A stretch of DNA of 64,000 bases from Bradyrhizobium sp. SZCCHNS1050 (GTDB lineage: Bacteria > Pseudomonadota > Alphaproteobacteria > Rhizobiales > Xanthobacteraceae), in NCBI RefSeq assembly GCF_032484785.1, contig NZ_JAUETR010000001.1, positions 1,426,001 to 1,490,000 on the forward strand. The letters run 5' to 3'. The position numbers were made by a program, and so were the translations under genes. Under the pieces are notes generated by a model. That model was not told the DNA's origin. It saw only the letters and a list, made by a program, of their open reading frames with translations, and did no database searches. Below, piece by piece: positions 8,779 through 20,605 of the stretch (positions within the stretch are counted from its first letter, which is position 1; each line of letters starts with the position of its first letter).

Positions 8779-8882
8779 GACACCCCTCGCCCCACCGACC
8801 GCGCGGCAGACGTCGCGGCTCGGCTTTCCCATTTGGCAACGGCCGGGCACCGGCGCGGCACGCCACTCCGGAGCATCGCAGG

Positions 8883-9677
8883 ATGACCTTGTCCGCTGCC
8901 CAGCTTGCGCTCGGCTCGCTGTCCGGCTCTTTCGTCGGATTCACGCTCGGCCTGATCGGCGGGGGCGGATCGGTGCTGGCCGTGCCGCTCATGGTGTATC
9001 TGGTAGGCGTCGGCAATCCCCACGTCGCGATCGGCACGAGCGCGGTCGCCGTAGCGATCAACGCGGCGGCCAATCTCGCCAATCATGCCCGCTCCGGGAA
9101 CGTCAAATGGCCTTGCGCGCTGGTGTTTGCTGCAACGGGCGTGGTCGGCGCCTTCGCTGGCTCGACGCTCGGCAAGATGGTCGACGGTCAGAAGCTGCTG
9201 CTGCTGTTCGCCCTGGTCATGATCGTGATCGGCCTCTTGATGCTGCGCAGGCGCGGCACGAACAGCCAGCTGGACGTCAAGCTTTCGCGCGACAATCTGT
9301 TGCCGCTCTTGGCATTCGGTTTCGGCACGGGAACACTGTCCGGCTTCTTCGGCATCGGCGGCGGCTTCCTGATCGTTCCGGCTCTGATGTTTGCGACGGG
9401 CATGCCGATCCTCTACGCGATCGGCTCCTCGCTCGTGTCCGTCACGGCGTTCGGACTGACGACCGCAGCAAACTACGCGCTGTCGGGACTGGTCGACTGG
9501 GCGCTGGCGGCGACCTTTCTCGTCGCCGGCATCGCCGGTGGCCTGGTCGGTGCGAAGCTGGCGGCTCGCCTGTCCGGTACGCGCGGCACCCTGAACAAGG
9601 TGTTTGCCACGGTGGTATTCGTGGTGGCGGCTTACATGATCTATCGGAGCTGGTCGGCACTCGGCCACTCCGCATAG
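8883..9677 (+). CDS. TauE/SafE-family sulfite/sulfur-anion exporter
   Basis: 264 residues, seven to eight helices. It carries the repeated TauE/SafE signatures 'GLIGGGGSVLAVPLMVYLVG' in the first half and 'GFFGIGGGFLIVPALMF' in the second. The ATG at 8883 follows a GCAGG site; longer upstream readings lack family similarity. A 104-base gap separates it from blh, so it may share the operon or have its own start. The likely role is export of sulfite produced by the persulfide dioxygenase. Confidence 0.88.
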   Translation: MTLSAAQLALGSLSGSFVGFTLGLIGGGGSVLAVPLMVYLVGVGNPHVAIGTSAVAVAINAAANLANHARSGNVKWPCALVFAATGVVGAFAGSTLGKMVDGQKLLLLFALVMIVIGLLMLRRRGTNSQLDVKLSRDNLLPLLAFGFGTGTLSGFFGIGGGFLIVPALMFATGMPILYAIGSSLVSVTAFGLTTAANYALSGLVDWALAATFLVAGIAGGLVGAKLAARLSGTRGTLNKVFATVVFVVAAYMIYRSWSALGHSA

Positions 9678-9766
9678 CCTGGCATGAGCCGGAGGCCGGC
9701 ATCGAGGCCGGACCGGCGCGCCACGTCCTCGCAGCGCGCCCGGACCTCAACTCGACGCGGGCCCGC

Positions 9767-10294
9767 CTATGCCGCGTTGCTGCCTTCCTGACGGCTGGCT
9801 TCGAACAAGAACCAAGTGCGGCGCTCGGTCTCGTCGATGAAGGTCTCCAGCAATCCCGCGGTGGCGGGATCGTCATTGTCGTCGCACAGCCCGTGCGCTT
9901 TCCGCATCGCAGCCGCGACGTGCTTGTTGTCCTCCATCAACTCCCGCAACATCTCGCGCGGCGGCACATACTCCTCGTTGTTGTCCTTGATGGTCTGCAG
10001 CTTGCTGATCTGGCTGATCGATTTCAGCGTGGTGCCACCGAGCTTGCGCACGCGCTCGGCGAGCTGGTCCGTGGTGGCAAAGATCGCGTCCGACTGCTCG
10101 TCGAGCATCTCGTGGTAGTCATGGAAATGCCGTCCGCTGACGTGCCAATGGAAGTTCTTGGTCTTCAGATAGAGCGCAAAGGCGTCCGCAAGCAGCGTGT
10201 TCAATGCCGTCGAGATCTTGTTCACGGCATCCGGGGACAGATCGGTCGGGGTATCGAGCTCGGGGGCGGTCTTGTCGGTCTTTGCTTTACTCAC
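9767..10294 (-). CDS. dps: Dps-family DNA-binding ferritin-like protein
   Basis: 175 residues. The ferroxidase-site segments are 'KTKNFHWHVSGRHFHDYHEMLDEQSDAIFATTDQLAERVRKLGG', the intersubunit iron site of Dps dodecamers (described here by its key His, Asp and Glu residues). The C-terminal helix includes 'FIDETERRTWFLFEASRQEG'. A lysine-rich N-terminal tail ('MSKAKTDKTAP') fits DNA binding. Dps oxidises Fe(II) with peroxide and compacts DNA in stress. It is monocistronic, and convergent with the exporter gene. Confidence 0.93.
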   Translation of the reverse strand: MSKAKTDKTAPELDTPTDLSPDAVNKISTALNTLLADAFALYLKTKNFHWHVSGRHFHDYHEMLDEQSDAIFATTDQLAERVRKLGGTTLKSISQISKLQTIKDNNEEYVPPREMLRELMEDNKHVAAAMRKAHGLCDDNDDPATAGLLETFIDETERRTWFLFEASRQEGSNAA

Positions 10295-10402
10295 GGCTTG
10301 GCCTTCCTGTTAGAAGCAGCGATGGACACGGATGATCGGACCCGTTAACGCTCGCTGACCCCTCCAGTTCCGATCAAGGAACTGTGTTTGCCGGAACCCG
10401 CC

Positions 10403-11107
10403 ATGGACGACTGGATCGATTATTACGATTCCACGCACACGATCTATGCGAGCAAGCTGCATCGCGACCTGCACTTCGAGGGGATCGCGCGCGACATCGT
10501 CGGCTATATTCCCTCGCCCGACGCAGTCGTTCTCGACTATTCCTGCGGAGAGGCCCTGTCGGCCGCCAAGGTCGCCGACGCCTGCATGACGCTCATCCTG
10601 GCCGAGCCGGCGCCGGGCGTGCGCGGCCGGCTGATCGCGCGCTTCGCCCCCAACACCAAGATCCGCGTGCGGTCGCTGGACGAGCTGCGCAACATGCAGG
10701 AAGGCTCGATCGACCTCGTGGTCATGAACTCCGTGGCCCAGTACATGAGCGAGGCGGAATTCGATGCAGCCCTGGCCGTGATCAGGCGGCTGCTGAAGCC
10801 GTCGGGAAAGTTCGTCCTCGGCGACGTCCTGCGTCCGGACGTCGGCATGGGCCGTGACGTGCTCGCGCTGCTGATGTTCGCGGCGCGGGACGGCTTCCTC
10901 AGGGATGCCCTGGTCGGGCTGGTCGCCACTGCCCTGTCCGATTACCGGCAGTTGCGGACCAAGGTCGGCCTGCAGCGCTACAGCGAGGCCGAGATCCTGG
11001 CACGGCTGAAGAAGGCCGGCCTCTCTGCCGTCCGGGCGCCGAAGAATATCGGCCACAATCCCTGGCGCATGACCTTCGTGGCGCAGCCGGCAATGGGAAC
11101 CGTGTGA
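10403..11107 (+). CDS. Class I SAM-dependent methyltransferase
   Basis: 234 residues from the ATG at 10403; a TTG at 10388 is less likely. The Rossmann motif I region is 'AVVLDYSCGEALSA', motif II 'LILAEPAPGVRGRL', and 'GSIDLVVMNSVAQYMSEAEF' is the post-II acidic strand typical of this fold. The C-terminal region ('YRQLRTKVGLQRYSEAEILARLKKAG') resembles small-molecule or lipid methyltransferases. The substrate cannot be told. It is followed by the tRNA-like RNA and carB. Confidence 0.8.
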   Translation: MDDWIDYYDSTHTIYASKLHRDLHFEGIARDIVGYIPSPDAVVLDYSCGEALSAAKVADACMTLILAEPAPGVRGRLIARFAPNTKIRVRSLDELRNMQEGSIDLVVMNSVAQYMSEAEFDAALAVIRRLLKPSGKFVLGDVLRPDVGMGRDVLALLMFAARDGFLRDALVGLVATALSDYRQLRTKVGLQRYSEAEILARLKKAGLSAVRAPKNIGHNPWRMTFVAQPAMGTV

Positions 11108-11216
11108 CCGGCCGAGCCGACCAACCCCACGCCGTGGCCCAACATCGAGCAACCGGATTAGGGTTAACTGAAACACGGGCTGGCTCACGCGGCCGTGAGA
11201 GGTAAGATCACCCCCC

Positions 11217-11293
11217 GGCCCGGTGGCGGAAGCTACGACGCGAAGAGCGGTGCAACGCTCTTGAACCTGGTTCAAGTCCAGGCCGGGCCTCCA
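11217..11293 (+). ncRNA. tRNA-like RNA with abnormal anticodon arm
   Basis: A 77-base segment folds like a tRNA. The 7-bp acceptor stem GGCCCGG (11217-11223) pairs with CCGGGCC (11283-11289), followed by T and an encoded CCA (11290-11293). The T arm is perfect: CCTGG, loop TTCAAGT, CCAGG (11266-11282). The D arm GCG...CGC (11226-11241) lacks the conserved GG. The anticodon arm pairs AAGAGCG with CGCTCTT, leaving a 6-base loop GTGCAA instead of 7 bases, so no normal anticodon is presented. It may be a decayed tRNA, a tRNA mimic, or the 5' domain of a longer RNA. Confidence 0.5.
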
Positions 11294-11337
11294 GCCGTCG
11301 CTGCTGCGCAGCTTCGGCTCGGCGAGCCAGCGACGGC
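11294..11337 (+). other. Strong hairpin directly after the tRNA-like fold
   Basis: GCCGTCGCTG (11294-11303) pairs perfectly with CAGCGACGGC (11328-11337). Smaller self-complementary segments lie inside (GCTC GGC GAGC). It starts at the base after the encoded CCA and has no T run, so it looks like an RNA structural element rather than a terminator. Confidence 0.5.
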
Positions 11338-11460
11338 GCCGTGCCCCTCAGACCCTCTTCGGCCAAATTGGCCGTTGATTTCGGCCCAAAACCCTTTTCG
11401 CTCAGAGGAAACTGGTCTAAAGACCGCTCGCGCGCGAGCAATGGTCGCGCCTTGGCCTTC

Positions 11461-11491
11461 GGGGACGCGCGGCACGCGCGCCCTTTTTTTG
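11461..11491 (+). terminator. Terminator-like hairpin before carB
   Basis: GGG-GA-CGCGC / GCGCG-CCC is followed by TTTTTTT, ending 38 bases before the carB start. It could end the tRNA-like transcript (about 270 nt from 11217) or act as an attenuator for carB. Confidence 0.55.
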
Positions 11492-11528
11492 TGCCCAATT
11501 CCTGCCCGTTTCTTGCCCGTGAGCTTGA

Positions 11529-14993
<3,465 letters not shown>

Positions 14994-15200
14994 TCGCAGC
15001 GTGCGGGCGAACGCCCGCTAAGCGGTTGGCAACAATCGGCAATAGAAGCTTTCAGGAACTCGCCGCCCCGTTCGATGTTGTACCGGCCTTTGACGGGACG
15101 GTCTTGCCGGGCCTTGAGGCTTTGCTTTGAGCCGCAAAGGCCTATTCTGAAGATGCTGATCGTGCGCGCCCCCGCCCGCACGACTGAAGGACGAGAAGAG

Positions 15201-15677
15201 ATGGTGGAAAAGGTTCCCATGACTTCGATGGGCTACGCCGCGTTGGAGAACGAGCTCAAGCAGCGCCAATCGGTGGACCGTCCGCGCATCATCGAACATA
15301 TCGCGGAAGCGCGTTCGCATGGCGACCTGTCCGAGAACGCGGAATATCACGCCGCCAAGGAAGAGCAGTCTCACAACGAGGGCCGCATCGCCGAGCTCGA
15401 GGACAAGCTCGCGCGCGCCGACATCATTGATGTGACCAAGCTCTCCGGCGACACGATCAAGTTCGGCGCGACGGTGACCCTGATCGACGAGGACACCGAG
15501 AAGAAGACGGTCTGGCAGATCGTCGGCGAGGTCGAGGCGGACGCCAAGAAGGGCAAGATCTCGATCACCTCGCCGCTGGCGCGCGCGCTGATCGGCAAGA
15601 AGATGGGCACTACCGTCGAGGTCATGGCGCCCGGCGGCGCCAAGTCCTACGAGATCGCCAAGGTCGAGTGGCGCTGA
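15201..15677 (+). CDS. greA: Transcription elongation factor GreA
   Basis: 158 residues, the standard GreA length. The N-terminal coiled coil contains '[16 protein letters not shown]', the acidic tip region that enters the RNA polymerase secondary channel and stimulates transcript cleavage. The C-terminal FKBP-like domain ends '[17 protein letters not shown]'. The ATG at 15201 follows GAAGAG; the longer reading frame to 15075 has no similarity. It lies downstream of carB by about 200 bases, with its own likely promoter. Confidence 0.96.
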   Translation: MVEKVPMTSMGYAALENELKQRQSVDRPRIIEHIAEARSHGDLSENAEYHAAKEEQSHNEGRIAELEDKLARADIIDVTKLSGDTIKFGATVTLIDEDTEKKTVWQIVGEVEADAKKGKISITSPLARALIGKKMGTTVEVMAPGGAKSYEIAKVEWR

Positions 15678-15724
15678 GGACCCGAGGCACCGGAGCGGTG
15701 CCTGTAACCGTTCGGACGAAACCA

Positions 15725-15758
15725 GGGCTGCGCGAAGGCGCGGCCCTTCGTCGTTTGG
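15725..15758 (+). terminator. Hairpin terminator after greA
   Basis: GGGCTGCGC, loop GAAG, GCGCGGCCC (15725-15746), followed by the moderately T-rich TTCGTCGTTTGG. A smaller hairpin, GGCACC/GGTGCC, lies just after the stop codon. Confidence 0.6.
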
Positions 15759-15932
15759 CCGGCCGCACTGCGGCACAATGGCGTTCGGCAGCACACGGTC
15801 AATTCATCGGGCTCCAGGCCACACGCCGGTGACGGGCTTTCGGGAATGAGCTAGTGCAGAACCGACGAGCCGTGCCGGGAGGATGGGTCCGGTCCGTCGC
15901 ATCATGATGGCTTTGATTGGGGGATGATCGAC

Positions 15933-16337
15933 ATGGAGCAGATGTTCTCGAAATGGCAACCGGCTGTACTCAGCCTGTTTCGCTTCGTCACGGGTCTGTT
16001 GTTGTTTCAATACGGCGTGGCGAAGATCTTCAAGTTTCCAGTGCTTCCGTATTTCGCAAACATTCCGCCGCTCATCTATACGGCCGGCCTGATCGAGCTC
16101 GTGCTGGGCGGATTGCTGATGGTGGGTCTGCTCACGCGGCCCGTCGCGTTCATTCTGTCGGGTCAGATGGCCTTCGCCTATTTCCTCGGTCACATGTTCA
16201 AGACAGGTGAGCCGGTGTGGCTGCCGCTCCTGAACAACGGCACCGCGGCAATCGCATTCTGCTTCTCATGCCTTTATCTGGCGACGGCCGGCGGGGGTCC
16301 GATCAGCCTCGACGCGATGCTGCGTAAGAAGGCGTAG
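15933..16337 (+). CDS. DoxX-family membrane protein
   Basis: 134 residues, four helices. 'LSLFRFVTGLLLFQYGVAKIF' and 'AGLIELVLGGLLMVGLLTRP' are typical of the DoxX family, small membrane proteins related to thiosulfate:quinone oxidoreductase subunit DoxD and found in stress-linked oxidoreductase complexes. The ATG at 15933 has GGGGG nine bases upstream; the ATG at 15924 overlaps that site. It is convergent with the Lrp gene across a shared palindromic terminator. Confidence 0.83.
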   Translation: MEQMFSKWQPAVLSLFRFVTGLLLFQYGVAKIFKFPVLPYFANIPPLIYTAGLIELVLGGLLMVGLLTRPVAFILSGQMAFAYFLGHMFKTGEPVWLPLLNNGTAAIAFCFSCLYLATAGGGPISLDAMLRKKA

Positions 16338-16352
16338 GCTTTCACTCACAGT

Positions 16353-16389
16353 CATTCCGGGGCGCCTCGAACGAGGCGACCCCGGAATG
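16353..16389. terminator. Bidirectional palindromic terminator/repeat
   Basis: CATTCCGGGG-CGCCTCG, loop AAC, then GAGGCG-A-CCCCGGAATG. The long stem lies between the convergent DoxX and Lrp genes and may also be a REP-type unit. Confidence 0.6.
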
Positions 16390-16398
16390 GCGGTGGGC

Positions 16399-16878
16399 CT
16401 AGCTGCGTCCCTTGACCTCGAGCGGCACCGCCGCCTCGTATTTCGAGTTGTGCAGCACCAGGGACGTTCGCACGTTGCGCACGTGAGGTGCCGCCGTCAG
16501 GTGGGTCACGAACTCCTGAAACGTCGCCATGTCCGGCGCCACGCATTTCAGGATGAAGTCCACCTCGCCGGACAGCATCCAACATTCCCGCACCAGCGGC
16601 TCGGACCGCACGAACTCTTCGAACGCCTTCAGGTCGGCGTCCGCCTGGCTCGACAGGTGGACCGAGGCGAACACGGTCACGTCGAAGCCGAGCTTGCGCG
16701 GGTCGAGCAGGCCCCGGTAGCCGGTGATGTAGCCTTCCTCCTCCAGGGTCCGCACGCGGCGCAAGCAAGGCGGCGGCGAGATGCCGACCCGCTTGGCGAG
16801 CTCGACATTGGTGATCCTGCCGTCGGCCTGAATTTCGCTCAGGATTTTGAGATCGATCTCATCAAGATTCTTGGACAC
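16399..16878 (-). CDS. Lrp/AsnC-family transcriptional regulator
   Basis: 159 residues with a GTG start. The N-terminal winged helix-turn-helix is 'LDEIDLKILSEIQADGRITNVELAKRVGIS' in outline, with recognition helix 'PPCLRRVRTLEEEGYI'. The C-terminal RAM (ligand-binding ferredoxin-like) domain spans about residues 65-145 ('VTVFASVHLSSQADADLKAF', 'CWMLSGEVDFILKCVAPD'). Members form octamers sensing amino acids. The target here is unknown; trxB lies divergent, 289 bases away. Confidence 0.9.
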   Translation of the reverse strand: MSKNLDEIDLKILSEIQADGRITNVELAKRVGISPPPCLRRVRTLEEEGYITGYRGLLDPRKLGFDVTVFASVHLSSQADADLKAFEEFVRSEPLVRECWMLSGEVDFILKCVAPDMATFQEFVTHLTAAPHVRNVRTSLVLHNSKYEAAVPLEVKGRS

Positions 16879-17137
16879 GGGGATTGTGGGCTCTGGCGGA
16901 ACAGGAGGAGGCGCAGGGGGCGCCGGGCGACGATGGGCAACTCTCTTAGCGCAAGCCGGTCAATCCACGCAATTTTATTGCTTTAGATTTCCCCTGTTGA
17001 CCGGCTCGTGAAGGGAAAATTCGCCGAGATGCGTTGCAATTCTTGCATAGCTTGCCAGATGGCTTAGACTTGGATTTGACATTTTCGATGGGGCTTCGGA
17101 GCGTTTCTTCAGCGCATTCCGCTCGCTGCGTCGGTAA

Positions 17138-18133
<996 letters not shown>

Positions 18134-18140
18134 ACTGACG

Positions 18141-19064
18141 ATGCCACGATCACGGGATGGATTTACGGATATGGATTGGGACAAGCTGAAGGTGTTTCAC
18201 GCAGCGGCGGAAGCAGGCAGCTTCACGCATGCCGGGGAGCAGCTCGGGCTGTCACAATCGGCGGTGTCGCGCCAGGTCAGCGCGCTCGAGCAGGAGCTCG
18301 CAGTCTCGCTGTTCCACCGCCACGCCCGCGGGCTGATCCTGACGGAGCAAGGCGACCTCCTGTTCCGAACCGCGCATGACGTCTTCATGCAGCTGCAGGC
18401 GGCGCGCGCCAAGCTGACCGATAGCCGCGAGCGCCCGAGCGGCGACCTGAAGATCACGACCACGCCGGGCGTCGGCATCAACTGGTTGATCCCGCGACTC
18501 GGAGAATTCACCGCGCTCTATCCGGAGATCCGGATCTCGCTGATCGTCACCGACGAGGAGCTTGATCTGTCGATGCGCGAGGCGGACGTGGCGATCCGCA
18601 CCCGCAAGCCGACCCAGCCCGATCTGATCCAGCGCAAGCTGTTCGCGATCAGCTTCCACGCCTATTGTTCACCGGAATATGTCAAGCGCTTCGGCACGCC
18701 GCGCACGCTCGACGAGCTCGATGATCATCGCATCATCATGCTGGCCGACGGCCAAGTCGCGCCGCATCTCCAGAACCGCAGCTGGCTGGTCGATGCCGGC
18801 CGCAACGGCTCCGGTCCGCGCGAGGCCTATTTCAGGGTCAACAACATTCTCGGCCTGGTCCGCGCCTGCCAGCAAGGACTCGGCATCGCCGCGCTGCCGG
18901 ACTACCTCGTCGAGGAAAACAGCCGTCTCGTGCAATTGTTTGGGGAGTCGGATTCGATCCAGCTCGACACCTACTTCGTCTATCCCGAGGAATTGAAAAC
19001 GGTCGCTCGCGTTCAAGTGTTCCGTGACTTCGTCGTGAGCAAAGCGCAGCGCTGGCCGGCGTAA
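18141..19064 (+). CDS. lsrB: LysR-family regulator, LsrB/VtlR orthologue
   Basis: 307 residues (297 if started at the ATG at 18171, which matches the usual 'MDWDKL' N-terminus). The helix-turn-helix region reads 'GSFTHAGEQLGLSQSAVSRQ'. The rest is the two-lobed LysR effector domain. Immediate linkage to trxB and the N-terminal sequence identify it as the LsrB (Sinorhizobium, Agrobacterium)/VtlR (Brucella) type, which controls oxidative-stress and envelope genes and, in Brucella, the AbcR2 small RNA. Two cysteines (166 and 233 in the shorter numbering) sit near where LsrB redox cysteines are known. Two predicted small RNAs follow directly. Confidence 0.88.
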   Translation: MPRSRDGFTDMDWDKLKVFHAAAEAGSFTHAGEQLGLSQSAVSRQVSALEQELAVSLFHRHARGLILTEQGDLLFRTAHDVFMQLQAARAKLTDSRERPSGDLKITTTPGVGINWLIPRLGEFTALYPEIRISLIVTDEELDLSMREADVAIRTRKPTQPDLIQRKLFAISFHAYCSPEYVKRFGTPRTLDELDDHRIIMLADGQVAPHLQNRSWLVDAGRNGSGPREAYFRVNNILGLVRACQQGLGIAALPDYLVEENSRLVQLFGESDSIQLDTYFVYPEELKTVARVQVFRDFVVSKAQRWPA

Positions 19065-19070
19065 GATTGT

Positions 19071-19113
19071 GCATGTCTGACATGCGGCTTGCATGGTTGC
19101 TGCGACGCCATGC
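19071..19113. promoter_or_regulatory. Double dyad, candidate LysR (LsrB) binding array
   Basis: GCATGTC-T-GACATGC (19071-19085) is a perfect palindrome. GCATGG-N11-CCATGC (19091-19113) is a perfect dyad with the T-N11-A geometry of LysR sites. Together they give four GCATG/CATGC half-sites just after the lsrB stop codon. They overlap the predicted -35 region (TTGCTG, 19097-19102; -10 CATACT, 19121-19126) of the first small RNA. Confidence 0.55.
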
Positions 19114-19132
19114 GAGAGCCCATACTGAGGAT

Positions 19133-19269
19133 GTGCTGAGCGTTGGCGTTGCGCATTGTCCCCCTCCTCCAGTGGCGCGAGCGTTCAGAAATCCCTCTTG
19201 GAAGGTGATTGTGTCGGCCGCTTTGGCCAATACCTCCAGCCGGGCTCATTTGGGCCCGGCTATTTTTTT
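19133..19269 (+). ncRNA. Predicted trans-acting small RNA 1 (AbcR-like architecture)
   Basis: About 137 nt between a predicted promoter and a very strong terminator: AGCCGGGC (19238-19245), GCCCGGCT (19254-19261), then A and seven Ts. The 5' stem CGTTGCGC (about 19147-19154) pairs with GCGCGAGCG, with one bulge. It presents a long loop containing TCCCCCTCCTCC, a match to anti-Shine-Dalgarno sequence. No protein is encoded here. A CU-rich loop and position next to lsrB recall the AbcR (alpha-r15) RNAs. Sequence homology to AbcR was not tested. Confidence 0.6.
19238..19269 (+). terminator. Terminator of small RNA 1
   Basis: An 8-bp perfect GC-rich stem, AGCCGGGC / GCCCGGCT, with loop TCATTTGG, then ATTTTTTT. 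Confidence 0.85.
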
Positions 19270-19337
19270 GCCGAATGTTTCCGTGTCGTGCCCGATGCGG
19301 CGTTGACAGCATCGCCCGCACCGCGCATCTAGATCTT

Positions 19338-19469
19338 ATGTCCACGTCTTCGCACGCCAAGTTGTCGTCGAAAAAAGCTCCCCTCCCGGGGACATGTGGA
19401 CGCGCGCGCTAGAATCTCTCGAATTCACCGCCGCATCACCAGCCCCGCCGCGAGGACGGGGCTTTTTTT
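19338..19469 (+). ncRNA. Predicted trans-acting small RNA 2 (tandem with RNA 1)
   Basis: A consensus TTGACA (19303-19308) is followed by an AT-containing segment around 19326-19335 that could serve as -10. The transcript would include GTCCAC (19340-19345) paired with GTGGAC (19396-19401), an inner CU-rich segment CTCCCCTCCC (19378-19387), and a terminator AGCCCCG / CGGGGCT followed by seven Ts (19441-19469). Like RNA 1 it carries an anti-Shine-Dalgarno-like CU run. It ends 43 bases before the DapA-family start, so it could alternatively be that gene's leader with an attenuator. Confidence 0.5.
19441..19469 (+). terminator. Terminator of small RNA 2
   Basis: AGCCCCG / CGGGGCT, 7 bp, loop CCGCGAGGA, with seven Ts counting the last stem base. 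Confidence 0.82.
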
Positions 19470-19512
19470 GCGTGTCCCGTCTCCGGCTCCTGCCAACCCA
19501 AGGAGATGGACC

Positions 19513-20436
19513 ATGACCGACGTTACGACCCGATTGCAGGGCCTCTGGCTGCCCCTGATCACGCCGTTCCGCGATGGCGCGCTCGACGAACCATCCTTAC
19601 GCAGTCTGGTTCGGCACTACGCCGCCAAGCGGATCGATGGACTGGTGCTCGGTGCCACGTCAGGCGAAGGACTGGCGCTGTCATGGGACGAGCGCGCCCG
19701 TCTGATCAGCGTGGTCCGGGACGAGCTCGACACCACCGGCCGGTCGCTGCCGATCTGTCTTGGTGTCGGCGGCGTGGCGACGGCCGAGGTGATCGAAGCG
19801 CTCGACCGAACCGCGTCATGGCCGATCGACTTCTATCTGATCTCGAGTCCGCCTTACGTGCGTCCGTCGCAGCGCGGCCTGCTGGCGCATTTCACCGCGT
19901 TGGCTGACCGCACCGCCCATCCGATCGTGCTCTACAACATTCCCTATCGGTCGGCGGTCGGCCTCGACAACGAGACGTTGCTGCAGCTCGCCGAGCATCC
20001 CGCCATCGCTGGGCTCAAGGATTGCTGCGCCAACCGCACGCAGACGCGCGACCTGATCACGCGCCGGCGCGCTGGCTTTCATATCCTGACGGGCGAAGAC
20101 GCCCAGAGCTTCGATGCGCTGCAGGCCGGTGCCGACGGCGCCATCCTGCTCTCGGCGCATCTGGAGACCGAGACGTTTGCCGCAATCCTGCAGCACGTAA
20201 AGGCCGGCCGTCACGACGCGGCAGCAGCGTGCTGGGCGCAGGTCGAGCATCTCACGCGGCTGCTGTTCACCGAGCCGAGCCCGGCCCCGGCCAAGTACTG
20301 GCTGGCGCGGACCGGCGTCATTGCGAGCCCCGAAGTGCGGCTGCCGATGGTGGAGGTTGGCGACGACCTCGCCGCACGGCTGGATCAGCAGATCGAGCGG
20401 CGCCAGCCGACGACCACGCAGAACCGCGTTGCCTGA
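19513..20436 (+). CDS. DapA-family (dihydrodipicolinate synthase/N-acetylneuraminate lyase-type) aldolase
   Basis: 307 residues, TIM barrel. The Schiff-base lysine is Lys169 in 'AGLKDCCAN' and the catalytic tyrosine Tyr141 is in 'VLYNIPYRSAVG'. The pyruvate-binding motif is 'GATSGEGLAL' instead of the GTTGE form typical of lysine biosynthesis DapA. This, and its lone position, suggest a paralogue with another substrate. AAGGAGA precedes the ATG, seven bases away; longer readings run into the small RNA 2 terminator. Confidence 0.85.
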   Translation: MTDVTTRLQGLWLPLITPFRDGALDEPSLRSLVRHYAAKRIDGLVLGATSGEGLALSWDERARLISVVRDELDTTGRSLPICLGVGGVATAEVIEALDRTASWPIDFYLISSPPYVRPSQRGLLAHFTALADRTAHPIVLYNIPYRSAVGLDNETLLQLAEHPAIAGLKDCCANRTQTRDLITRRRAGFHILTGEDAQSFDALQAGADGAILLSAHLETETFAAILQHVKAGRHDAAAACWAQVEHLTRLLFTEPSPAPAKYWLARTGVIASPEVRLPMVEVGDDLAARLDQQIERRQPTTTQNRVA

Positions 20437-20456
20437 GCACGCCCCAACCTATTCGC

Positions 20457-20500
20457 CGGCTCTGCCTTGCCGTCCCGATCGGGACGGCCAGGCAGAGCCG
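20457..20500. repeat. 44-base near-perfect palindrome
   Basis: CGGCTCTGCCT (20457-20467) pairs with AGGCAGAGCCG (20490-20500) around an inner perfect 20-base palindrome, GCCGTCCCGATCGGGACGGC (20469-20488), with a single T/C mismatch. There is no T run. It lies 21 bases after the DapA-family stop, so it may act as a terminator or mRNA 3' stabiliser. Confidence 0.6.
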
Positions 20501-20605
20501 CGCCACCGCTGCGGAGCCGGAGCAGAATCTCCGTGGTTAATCCGAGCTAACAAACGCGATCAAAAGCGGCGCAGTCCGCAACCTCGTGTTTAAAGATGTT
20601 CCGCT

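Noticed and set aside
8523..8882. An N-terminal extension of the TauE/SafE exporter back to 8523
   Set aside because: The upstream part is out-of-frame translation of the persulfide-dioxygenase gene; the family-like N-terminus begins at the ATG at 8883.
11217..11293. A normal functional tRNA gene
   Set aside because: No 7-base anticodon loop with U33 can be formed, and the D loop lacks GG. It is reported as tRNA-like only.
11217..11337. Alphaproteobacterial two-piece (permuted) tmRNA as explanation of the tRNA-like fold
   Set aside because: In the permuted gene the CCA-bearing piece comes before the 5' acceptor strand. Here the 5' acceptor strand lies 60 bases upstream of the T arm as in a normal tRNA, and no tag reading frame was seen.
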